From Diabrotica undecimpunctata (taxonomy: Eukaryota > Arthropoda > Insecta > Coleoptera > Chrysomelidae), in the NCBI RefSeq assembly GCF_040954645.1, contig NC_092807.1:56032739-56096738 (forward strand): a stretch of DNA of 64,000 bases, written 5' to 3'. Shown piece by piece: positions 1 to 9,929 of this stretch (the stretch's first letter is position 1; each line of letters starts with the position of its first letter). Position numbers and translations under genes: made by a program. The notes under the pieces were generated by a model. That model did not search any database. It was given only the letters and a program-made list of their open reading frames with translations, and was not told the DNA's origin.

Positions 1-844
1 TCTTTGACTTTCTCTTTCCACCTTTTTCTAGGCCGCCCTACAGACCTTCTTCCCTTTAGCCTTTCCCAGAACACATTATTTATAAGGTGATTGTCGTTAC
101 TGCGTATCACATGCCCTACCCATCTGAGTCTATTGGCCTTTATATATCTGACTAGATTTTCTTTTCCGAATAGGGACTCTAGATCGTTATTGTATCTGTC
201 CCTCCATTCGTTTGTCACGCTGTCTCTGCAAGGATCATATATCATTCGAATAATTTTACGTTCTCACACCATCAATTTATTTATTTCTCTTTTTGTTAGC
301 GTCCATGTTTAGCTTCCATACGCGACTGCTGGTCGTATTATGGTCTTATATATCCGGATTTTTGTATCTCGTGAAAAAAGTTTTGATGTTGCATTGCAAA
401 GAAAGATCTGTTTCTTGCCTTTATTCTCGTTTCAACTTCTCGCTCTATTTTGTTGTCATTTGTGATTGTTGCTCCTAGATATTTAAATTCTTTAACCACT
501 TCGAAGTTGTGATCATTTATAGTAATGTTTTGCCTTATTCGCTGTCGTTCTTGTTTTGAGACGACCATGTATTTTGTTTTGTCTTCATTTATTTTTAGAC
601 CGATGTTTAATGCAGCTTCTTCAAAGCACGAGAAAATATCCTTAATTTCTAATGTTGATTGTGCTACTGCGTCTACGTCATCGGCAAAGGCGAGTATGAT
701 TTTTGCTCCTCGAGCAGTTATGTCTGGTTTGATTTTTGGATATATTTTTCGCATATCAAAAAATATATATGTAAAAAAAAATAAAAAGTGAAAATGTTTT
801 AATATTATATAAGTTAGGACAAAATTTGAAAATATTTCATCCAA
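1..844 (-). pseudogene. RTE-type LINE reverse transcriptase, 3' part, broken
   Basis: Read on the minus strand from about 740 downward, this encodes the palm and thumb of a non-LTR reverse transcriptase. Visible motifs are FADDVDAVAQS (the catalytic YADD box with F in place of Y), KINEDKTKYMVVS and FKYLGATITNDNKIE. The open frame runs 844-338. The remainder to base 1 continues in shifted frames with stops and still carries the basic C-terminal box (KGKKVCRA). The 5' side stops being coding near 750, so fingers and endonuclease are absent. The KYLGATI... and basic-box pattern is typical of insect RTE elements related to BovB. It is a dead 5'-truncated copy; clade assignment is by motif memory only. 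Confidence 0.8.
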
Positions 845-1022
845 ATATGGTACATGTCAATAAATTCGATTCGAATGTTAGAAAAGTAATTTTTAAAGCA
901 CCTTAACGTGTAAATATATTCATAAACAAAGAAAAAAATTACCATGTGTAAGCTTGCCTCAAGAGCCCGTAATTACAAGATGGGGTACATGGTTAACATA
1001 CCAGCATATGGGCGAAAAAAAA

Positions 1023-2930
1023 TTACAGAAACAAAGAAAACAAAGCAGTTAACAGTTTTTTGTTTTGATAAAAGGCTTTGAAACAGTTTTTTTCCTCAGT
1101 GAGACAGAGCCTTGCATCACATTTTTTAAACTTTAGACTACTCGTTCCTTCTACTAATCTTCCTTTTGTGGTATGTGTTGGCCAATGTGCACAAGAATCC
1201 AATCTTGTTAAATTATTTTGCCGTTCAACTACTGGACATCTTATTTTTGGAAAACCACCCTGGCACAAACTTGGTCTTCCTCTTCTGGAACCTTTTTTAA
1301 CTTGACATAATGTTTTTGCAATGTCAAATCTAAATTTTTTCAGAGACATGAACTTTATATTCAAAGCTTTAAGGTCTATTCTGTACAACAACCAAGCATT
1401 CATTACACATATGTCAACAATATAGGCAAAAATTGCAAAGTAGCCGCGTCTACGTCTCCCCTCTCTTAATTGTACTGTTTTACACTGAAAGACACTTAAT
1501 ATCTATTTTTGTTTTTGATTTTTACTGTATCTTTTTACTGCATCTACTGGTTCTTTTCCATGCAAAGTACTTCCTAACAATAAAACTTTATTGTCGACCC
1601 ATTTTCTGACGATAATGTCTTTGTCTTTATGGCCTGTAATCGTACTTTCCTCCTCCTGCTTTTTTTCCAGACTCTATCTATTTCTAATGGACATCCACCA
1701 ACTCTGGTACATCGTAATGTCCCCAAGCTATATATACCCATTTTTTATTTAAATGTAAAAAAGTGGTAAGCCTGCAAAATAATTATTGAAAAAAACTGTT
1801 GACATACTAGGAGTGTTTATTGATTTAAATAAAGCTATAACAATAGCTGCACCCACACCTAGTTCTATCTCCTCCTTCCCTAGTTTATTAGATGTGCCGT
1901 TTAATTCTTCTTAGGTGCTTAAACCTTGATTTAGAATAATATTATATTATAATATACTGACGTACATTTTCAGCTCGAGCTCCTTTGTACGCTACCATAG
2001 TTTTATCAATGGAGTATTAATTTTCAGTGTGAAACTTTTTAAAATTTTCTCTAATTTTTTCTAAAAGCGGACGTATTTTGAAAAAAACATCTGTCGTAGT
2101 TTGTGCTATATGTTCATTTTTTCATTATTATTGAAATGAATAAACTTATTAGATATTTAAAACGTTTAATCGACATCAGGCTTACAACTTGTTCGATACG
2201 TGTTCCACTGGCCCAATAATCTTCATAAGAAGGAAGATCTATTATATTCTATCAACAAAATTGACAAAAAATTTGTCATCTCATTAGCATCAGTAACAAT
2301 GCTTGTGCCTTTTATTTGAGTACTATACAAATTTTTCTGCTCAATTATGTAGTCTTAAATACCTAGTGAGAACAGTTTGGTAAAATACTCCAATGGAAGA
2401 AGTAGTTCCTCATTTATTTTAAAAGCAAACTTATTGTCTCTTTAATTTTAGGGTAAGTGGCTTTTCGTCCAACTGAATGTTACTCCTGACTTTTTTCTTA
2501 TTCTATGAGGTTGATCAGCAGCTTCAGGGTCGTTTATTATATTGTCTAAAATTAAAATTGGAATAAGAGTTAGTAGCTTCAAAAGTTTTATATATATTTT
2601 ACCTGCAGTTTGTATCCTTATTTGATAACCAAGCTTCGCTGGCAATAAATTATCAAAAGAATCGGGGTGCTCAGAGCCACTTGGTATTTTATCTGAATCA
2701 TCATCTAAAATTATTTAAACAGTACTATTTTAATTAATAAAAATAATATCAAGTTTGTAAATTATTACCAATAAATGTTCTTACTTTACAATTTTTTTTT
2801 TCGAAGGTTTCCGACAATTATTTTCTTCATCCTCCGTATCGAAGCTATCACAAACTTGAGGAGGAGGTGGGATTTTACCCTTAAATTTTATATAGAAACT
2901 ACATGAAAGAATCTCATTGAACCCGTCCAT
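1023..2930 (-). pseudogene. piggyBac transposase relic 1
   Basis: On the minus strand the piggyBac transposase can be followed from N- to C-terminus through several frames. An acidic N-terminus starts at ATG 2930. Then come SGVTFSWTKSHLP (about 2460), LPSYEDYWASGTRIEQV (about 2200), SIDKTMVAYKGARAEN (about 1980), LGVGAAIVIALF (about 1840), IIVRKWVDNKVLLLGST (about 1590), NAWLLYRID (about 1390) and the terminal ribbon remnant RLCLTEEKNCFKAFYQ (about 1090). The first CxxC of the ribbon is lost. Transposases of this superfamily cut and paste at TTAA. Several stops and frame changes make it inactive. A possible small intron lies at 2705-2784. Terminal inverted repeats could not be placed. Confidence 0.85.
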
Positions 2931-3540
2931 AATAGAAAAATGCTGTAAAAGACAAACTTTTATTGATAATTGTTACCATATGGTTACCAATCATTTTGGA
3001 TAAAGTTATATTATCAATTATCACGTTATATATAATATCATGAAACACAAATCATCAAATATAGGTTCAAGAAACTATCGTTGGATTCGTTTTGCATAGA
3101 AATATATTTTTACTTACCAAAAAAATTCTTATTAGTAGACACGTACTTAAACAACTGACCGAAGAACGCGCGAAATTTACAAACATGTGAAAAATGGCTG
3201 GCAACATTAACCATCGGTTGACTTTCTCCCACCGCAGATGACCGATACCATATGCCTACACTGAACCGCAAGTCTTGTAAAGCTTAGTTTGAGTAAAATA
3301 TACATTTGAATTCAACGTAACCCTATAGTTGCATTATCTAGTACTTTATTGAAATATTTTTGAATGTGCCGGATAAACGGTTAAACTATTTATCCGTTGT
3401 GTACTTCTATAATAGTAGCGTTTACTGTTTCAATTTGAATATAATATTCAAGATTTTTTAGACATAAACAAGCATACAAAAATTCTTAACATTTTTCGCA
3501 TTTTAATTTTATTTTTAGTTTACAACGAAATAAGAAAAGG
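2931..3540. other. AT-rich spacer, nothing recognised
   Basis: No coding frame, inverted repeat or known repeat was recognised here. It may contain the 5' end of the piggyBac relic, but no matching terminal repeat with a TTAA site was convincing. Confidence 0.4.
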
Positions 3541-3649
3541 TATCTAACAGTTCTTATGGTGGAGCAGTAAGGCAAGAAATAAGGGCTTGCGGCTCGGTGA
3601 TACTCCTCCATAGATCCCTACCGGAAGGGCGTGACGCCTAAAATACCGG

Positions 3650-3654
3650 GTATA

Positions 3655-3700
<46 letters not shown>
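3650..3700. repeat. (TA)n tract at left PLE end
   Basis: Nearly pure TA dinucleotides directly outside the left arm of the Penelope-like palindrome. Confidence 0.95.
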
Positions 3701-3703
<3 letters not shown>

Positions 3704-3795
3704 AAGAAATTTAATCTTTGCAGATTAGTTAAATAGTAAACTCTTAAATATTGGGGAAATCTGCAAGAAATACTCTAATGTGTATCAATTGTTTC

Positions 3796-3840
3796 GCCGA
3801 ACGTTTTCGCCAAAGAGAATTAATTTGGCTTCTTCAGGGC
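3796..3840 (-). ncRNA. Hammerhead-like ribozyme, left PLE arm
   Basis: On the minus strand: stem I GCC, core CUGAAGA, one extra A, stem II GCCAAA/UUUGGC, then GAA, a two-pair stem III (AACGUU), cleavage base C, and GGC closing stem I. This is the short type I form with a minimal stem III reported for Penelope-like elements. It is identical to the copy at 5230-5274. The extra base after the CUGANGA core departs from the textbook motif. Confidence 0.6.
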
Positions 3841-4112
3841 TGAAAGAGAATAAATTATAATTAGCTACCATATATTATCTATTAAAACATTATTGATCTT
3901 ACCGTAACTTAGAATTGTAGAGTTAGAATATTAAAAAACTTTGCTAGTAACATAGTGGTGTTTTTTGTTACTATGTGCAAAAAAAGTTTTTTATAAGAAT
4001 TGAAATGTATGGTAGCTTCGAACTTGACACGTAAAGGCTTACCCAAGGTTAATCGAAAAACCCAATGCAACTACATTTAAAAGGAGGTAATTCTTTGAAA
4101 TGTCGGCAATAA

Positions 4113-4533
4113 CTAAATTTTTGATTTTAAATAGTTAAAAGTCAAAAGATTCTTGATGTCACTCTTAACATTAATGGAGAAATCGTTAAGAAAAATATAA
4201 GACATTTCAATGAACTCTCTTTTAGATTTATTGTTCTCACGGTGGAGAATTGTGGTGTTGGTATAGTCCATGAGATGACCAGTGGAATGGACATGTTTGG
4301 CTAATGCACAACGGTCAGGGTGAAGTCGAGAATCACTTTTGTGTAGTGTAATACGTGATTTTAATAATTGAGATGTTTGACCGATGTAGGAATTGTTGCA
4401 AGAGAGACATGGAATGTTGTAGACAATATTACTAAGCCTATCTATGGGAGTCTTATCTTTTATCTTAGAATAAAGATTATTAATTGTTAGGGCTGATCTA
4501 CAAGCTACATTAAGTTTAATGTTGTTATTAACT
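4113..4533 (-). pseudogene. Penelope-like polyprotein C-terminus, GIY-YIG endonuclease
   Basis: An open minus-strand frame of about 139 codons ends at the TAG at 4113-4115. It contains IVYNIPCLSCNNSYIGQTS, the hallmark VY-x-I/C-x2-C...YIGQT start of the PLE GIY-YIG endonuclease, followed by LKSRITLHKSD, CALAKHVHSTGHLMDY and an REFIEMSYIF helix with the conserved Glu. In PLEs this domain follows the reverse transcriptase and nicks the target. The endonuclease looks intact to its natural stop, but the frame opens only after a stop at 4534-4536, so the RT half is missing. The RT-EN linker piece LNVACRSALTINNLYSK is present. Confidence 0.85.
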
Positions 4534-5229
4534 TATGTTGTTATAGCTTTGGCAATAATAATAACAACATTAAACTAGAATCTAAGCGATATATACCACC
4601 TGTTACTTAAATCAGATACCAAGAACAATACTATATCACAGATTACTAACGTGACTGATATATCCATTAACAACTAACATACCTTTATAATTAATTTTCA
4701 TTAACAAAAAATATATAACATTCCCTTGCTTTTCTTAGATACGTCTCAATAAGATTCAATAATACATGAACAATATAATATAATTAAATAAAGAAAATCA
4801 AAATAATATTTCCCTTTAATGGGATTTAAATTCAATCGTTTTTTACCAATGAACCTTAACGACATAAAGATTCATTCCAATTATAATGAAGTTGTCAGCG
4901 CTTGCGTTCTGGCTTAAACAGAACCTCACTTTTAACTATTTAAAATCAAAAATTTAGTTATTGCCGACATTTCAAAGAATTACCTCCTTTTAAATGTAGT
5001 TGCATTGGGTTTTTCGATTAACCTTGGGTAAGCCTTTACGTGTCAAGTTCGAAGCTACCATACATTTCAATTCTTATAAAAAACTTTTTTTGCACATAGT
5101 AACAAAAAACACCACTATGTTACTAGCAAAGTTTTTTAATATTCTAACTCTACAATTCTAAGTTACGGTAAGATCAATAATGTTTTAATAGATAATATAT
5201 GGTAGCTAATTATAATTTATTCTCTTTCA

Positions 5230-5274
5230 GCCCTGAAGAAGCCAAATTAATTCTCTTTGGCGAAAACGTTCGGC
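5230..5274 (+). ncRNA. Hammerhead-like ribozyme, right PLE arm
   Basis: Same elements as the left-arm copy: GCC + CUGAAGA + A + GCCAAA(N9)UUUGGC + GAA + AACGUU + C + GGC. Stem II is six perfect pairs and stem I three pairs, extendable if tertiary contacts help. It lies in the pseudo-LTR about 300 bases after the endonuclease stop, as expected for a Penelope-like element. Confidence 0.6.
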
Positions 5275-5331
5275 GAAACAATTGATACACATTAGAGTAT
5301 TTCTTGCAGATTTCCCCAATATTTAAGAGTT

Positions 5332-5333
<2 letters not shown>

Positions 5334-5390
<57 letters not shown>
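5334..5390. repeat. (TA)n tract at right PLE end
   Basis: Pure TA tract that follows directly on the right PLE arm, mirroring the one on the left. Confidence 0.95.
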
Positions 5391-5393
<3 letters not shown>

Positions 5394-5517
5394 AACAGTT
5401 TTTTTGTATAATAACAATGGTTCGTATACAACCTAGCAACTAAATGCTAAATATAAGATGTAACGTACTGTATTAAATTTAGGACAACTGCAGAGGTAAT
5501 TTTCTATAAAAATTCTT

Positions 5518-5640
5518 CTTCTTGTTCTTCAGCCTGTTTGCATCCACTCCTAGACAAAGGCCTCCCTAGAGATTCTTCTTCTTATTTAGCCTGTTGGCAT
5601 CTACTTTTAAAAAAAGGCCTCCCCGTGAGTTCTCCACTCT
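5518..5640 (-). repeat. Two tandem copies of a LINE-type 3' tail
   Basis: Two related units of about 55 bp (around 5524-5577 and 5578-5640) share CTTCTT..AGCCTGTT, GCATC and AAAGGCCTCCC. Read on the minus strand, each ends in a GAA-rich tail. This sequence resembles a widespread insect LINE/SINE 3' end, which I recognise only by general appearance. Confidence 0.5.
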
Positions 5641-6958
5641 TTTCAGTTTTGCGTTATTTGGTGCCAGTTTCTCCCCGCCAGTTTCTTGTGATGTATGAGA
5701 ATTATGTTGTTAAGTTTGTTAATTACACGATCGGATTCTTTTCGTCTCCTCAGATTTCGAGTCAGAGTGCCTTCTCTTGTATCGTTTATCTTCAGTGTCC
5801 TCTTCGTCGCTTTTTTCTTCTTCATCTTTTACTGCTCTGAAGTCGTCGTCCAAATGTTTTTCGCTAAAGTTGGTATTACAATCGATGACGGTATCAAATA
5901 TTAATCAAATTTAGATTATTAGCCTATGACCTGGGGGGACGACGGGTTGTCGTCTTTATCTGCTTCTTGTGAGGAGGGTTTGGGGGGGGGGGGGAGTTTC
6001 ACTTATTTTACCGGACGGCTAAGCGATATGTACATAAGATGTTTGGAAACTTTACTCAGAAGACTGTGTTTTTGTCCTGCCGACTGGTCGTCCGAGGTGC
6101 CTGCACGGTTGTTCACTCCCTGATTTCTCAAGAAAGTTTCCTCTTGCCGTTTCTTTGTTTGTAAGAAAAGAGGTAGTTTTTGTCCGATTTAAATCACAAA
6201 AATTCTAGACCTTATAGTGTCATTCTTGTCGACACCATACAGACATCCCGTAAGTTTTCGCTAACTTACTAATTAGTAGCAACTTCTCCAAGAGAAGTCG
6301 ATTAAATCAACTTTCCTCGGTGTAGCTGAGACTAACTTCACACTAGCTCTTTGTCCTATTCCACTTTCGAACGCTGTATCAACGTGGTGACTTACACTCC
6401 ACCGGGTCTGACGAGACCCGTATCGACACCTACTCTTAAGTGCTGCTAGGTACGTCCGTATTACCGGATTCTGACACCCGCACCATAAACAAATTTTTAA
6501 ATGTGGTTTTTGTGGAGTCTAGTGTAAAGGTTCTTTTTGTGTTTTTTGGTGAAAAATAAATAGAACCAGCTTTAAGAGAAAAATTTTCTCTAAATTTGTT
6601 ATCAACTGATCTCTCTTAGTAGTGATACTTAAATAACATAAGGTAAGTGAAACATTGTAAATTTAAATTAGTTATTTATATGATTGTTTTATTGTAGCAT
6701 CTCTGATTTAAATTGTTTACACACTTTGAAAATACCCTTCTTTTTTAATTTTTTGATTTGTCATAAATGTGTACCAAAACATCAGTTCTTTTCATTTATT
6801 TCATATTAATTTTCTTTTAACAATTAAAGTAAAAACAATAATTTAAATAATTAGTAAACAATACTGTTATCGAAAGAATATTAGGAATATTATAATATAT
6901 TATTATGAATTAAGTAATGATATGTCTCGCAAACAGGAAAACAATAAACAAAATAGAT
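5641..6958. other. Unassigned spacer
   Basis: Short chance frames only. It contains a 12-G run near 5982-5993 and a less AT-rich stretch from about 5930 to 6500 that might be untranslated sequence of some element, but no family was recognised. Confidence 0.35.
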
Positions 6959-9376
6959 ATGTCCATTAGGGTGTCCCGTCTTTGCATAAAAATTTTTTTT
7001 GAGCTACGCTATCGCAAGAGGTATCCAAATTTGCGTAATTTTCCAGAGATTATAAAAAATGTAAAATAAATACGATAGCATGTCACCTACAGGGCTCTAC
7101 TAGACTTTAGTTTTGTAAATTTTACGTTTGTACAGACCTAAATCATATACTTCAAATAATACACAAATTAAATTTAAAAGATATTTTATTATTAAAATTA
7201 ATGAAAAAGTTTTAAAACAACTTAACAAATAAAATAGATCCTATATTTGATGACAAAAACTTAAAAATTTGAACTTATTTTTGTGTCCAAAATTTGGCAT
7301 TTCTTCCCGAGACTCCAACCTGATTCTGATAAAGCTATCTCTAGAAGTAGCACCAGTTACATTTTGCGGGGTCTCTGTAATCAGTTTAACAAATCTTTCC
7401 ACAGATTGTGTGTGGCAGGGAAAGTCAAAAATATACAAGATTTTATCTTTTACCATGATGTGAATATCCTCAGTAGAAAAATGCCGAAGAACCGGCGGTG
7501 TTGTAACTGACACTCATGACATTCGTGCCACATAATAATATCGGTGTAATCTTTAGCAGAGAAGTTAATTTTTGGTGTTTTAAATAATCTGCGTTTATCG
7601 CTACTTTTCAGTGTCTCTAGCTTTTTTTATTCTTCACCATGCCAGCTCCCTAATGTGATCTCTATCATCAAACAACATACTTACAAGTAAGTTTTCTGGG
7701 TGGACAAAAAAGGCATTTCTTTCGATAACGGTATCCACAACAGATCTTAGATTTTCGGGTAGAAATCGAGAGTACATAATTAGTTAAAAAATATGCTTTG
7801 CTTCATCCTTAAAAGACGCCTTTTGCTTAATTCTGAACCACATCGGAGCATATACTTTAACAACATAGTTTACAAGCAACTGTAAATTTTCTGATGGATT
7901 AAGCGTACTTACATAAAGTCTGAGTAAACAATTAGCAGTAGTAAGCCATCTGTAGTGTGCCATTTTTCCATGTTGACGGTTTGCCAATTCAGGAGTACAG
8001 AAACCGGTTAATACTGCTTGACATATTTCATATAGATATTTTTGATCTGTACTTAATTGATTGACCACATTTTTTTGGCAAGTAAGGCAAATTAGCATTC
8101 ACAGCACAAAAAGTCACGGTGGGTTTATTTTCATAAGCAACTAACTGTTTTCCAGTAGGTCCGGAGTATTCTGTAGGACCCGAAGTAGAACCATCTATGG
8201 TCAGGAACGAGTGACGAAACGGTAACTCATTGGCATGAAGCAAACAAACGCACCATTGTAACGGTCTATTCAAATACTCCTCTAAGTATTGAATCACACC
8301 ACCCTTAAAGCCAATATTAGTTGCAGTTCCATCACATCCGACGCAAATTACATCATCTAAATTCAAACTTTGACCCTCAAAAAAAGTTGTGATCGAAGTA
8401 AAAATTCCATTTGCAGTGCCACGACTAGGCGTTGTATGTCATAAATAAATTGATCCATGTTCTGATATCAATGAGACGTGTTCTTACAAAATCTCTTTGT
8501 GATGGTAACGATTCCCCATTTTCTCATTTATCAGGGTCTTGTCCTTTCTTCCATCAAATTAATGCTATTTACAACAATACCTGCAACATCGTTTGAAGTA
8601 TCTCTTCGGGCTTTACATAAAGCTCTGTGGATTTTGTTTTTATCAATAACCAGTGTCAGATCTTCGGTAGAAACCAAACCCACGTCAACCAAAACGGTAG
8701 AAGCAGCAGCAGCAGCAGATCGCATCGATAAACTGTATCTATCACTATTTATATACAACGTATTTCTATTAAACGTGGAAGTCGACGGTCTCTCTGTTGA
8801 GAAAGAGTCAGGTACTGCTTCTTTTTCTTCATCACAATTTACTGATATAGAATCGGTCGTTTGAGTAGCACACAACTTTTTTGTTGCCCTCATTGATTCT
8901 TCTGATGGAACCAAAGTTCACAGAATTCTTTAAACTTTAACGGAACGTATAATACGACGCAGTATTATAAAATAGTACAGTACAATTTCAATTTATATTA
9001 GTTCAGGGGCCGAAAAAATATAATCACAAAAATGACAATTTTTCCAAACTTTGAAGATCGGTAGAACCCTTAAGATATATTTTTATTTTATTTTTAAAAA
9101 TACTATTATAATCTATTGGTAATTACATAAATTTTAAGAGGTCTTGTATTAAATAGTGTTTTATATTTAGTTCAGGATGTGAAATTAAGTATAGTGAAAT
9201 ATTACCATAAAAATGACAATTTTTCAAAACTTTAAAGTTCGGTAGAACCCTAAAGATATATTGTTATAATTTTTGTTTTAATTATTGTGATAATTTACGA
9301 GCAATTACCCCAATTTCAAGAGGTCTTGTATTAAACAAAAACGAAAAGCGATTTTTCGGGACACCCTAATGTCCAT
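6959..9376. mobile_element. hAT-like DNA transposon with 8-bp target duplication
   Basis: The element 6967-9368 starts TAGGGTGTCCCG and ends with its exact complement CGGGACACCCTA. It is flanked on both sides by ATGTCCAT (6959-6966 and 9369-9376). A perfect 8-bp duplication and TAGGG termini fit the hAT superfamily; P and Merlin elements also make 8-9 bp duplications. The body carries a degenerate transposase on the minus strand (7241-8914). Near the right end there is a direct duplication of about 155-167 bp (9001-9155 and 9170-9335). The sharp ends suggest insertion was not very ancient, although the coding part is broken. Confidence 0.85.
7241..8914 (-). pseudogene. Transposase of the hAT-like element, broken
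   Basis: Minus strand, N to C. An N-terminal piece starts at 8914 (127 residues, no zinc finger seen). A central piece follows with VICVGCDGTATNIGFKGG (a likely catalytic Asp) and CLLHANELPFRH, which resembles the hAT C/D-x2-H motif. Then come RWLTTANCLLRLYVST and, near the C-terminus, PCHTQSVERFVK and FIRIRLESREEMPNF. Three frames and internal stops (for example near 8520 and 7600-7780) break it. The same protein family exists widely in animals as uncharacterised proteins; hAT membership rests on the RW and C..H motifs plus the 8-bp duplication. The terminal dimerisation region typical of hAT is not obvious. Confidence 0.65.
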
Positions 9377-9929
9377 AGAAGGTAAACGAAAACACGCATT
9401 TCTGACTGCTTGGTCATCATTAACACTGTGCAGCCAAGTTATAAAAGGAGCATGTTAAATTGAAAAAGGATCAATACAGGAGTAAGACATACTTATTTGC
9501 GAGACATTACATTTTAATTTTATTATTCACTTGCATTAACCTTTTCTATTTGTTTTAAACGGACAGCAACTATGTACTAAGCAGATAAAAGTAAATTTAT
9601 TTATTTTTCGCTGACTCATATCCCAAATACCGCGATTAGTAGCAAAAAATAATTGGTTTGTCTATATATGTGAATTTAAAAACGCTTCGTAATACCGCAG
9701 TGAAGAATTTCTGAAAAAAAACTCGCTTTCAGAAAAAAACTAGTGTTTGAAATGAGAAGAGTAAGTAAGGTTATTTACAATTCGATATAGTCATACTGGT
9801 GGAACTATGTTCGTTAGTTTTGCGACGATGCCAAAGTTAAAAATATTTCTGCTAACTGAGGACTGTTAAGAACTGGATTTCTGAGCTGTTGAAGCGGGTC
9901 TAGTTTCTTTCGCGGTTTTTAGAAGCAGA
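9377..9929. other. Unassigned; possible LINE 5' region
   Basis: No coding frame was recognised. From about 9700 it runs straight into the ORF1-like start of the next LINE and may be its 5' untranslated region. Confidence 0.35.

Larger units (their letters stand above)
3541..5400. mobile_element. Head-to-head pair of Penelope-like element 3' ends
   Basis: Two copies of the same Penelope-like element (PLE) end face away from each other: 3734-4142 (minus orientation) and 4928-5336 (plus orientation) are a 409-bp inverted repeat in which I see no mismatch. Each arm contains the last codons of the endonuclease frame with its TAG stop, then the terminal pseudo-LTR with a hammerhead-like motif, then a (TA)n tract. 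The left copy also keeps the GIY-YIG domain. The 12-mer TATCTAACAGTT occurs at 3541-3552 and 5389-5400, suggesting a target duplication around the whole unit. PLEs are retroelements often found as inverted partial copies. The central 4560-4925 is not recognised. Confidence 0.85.
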
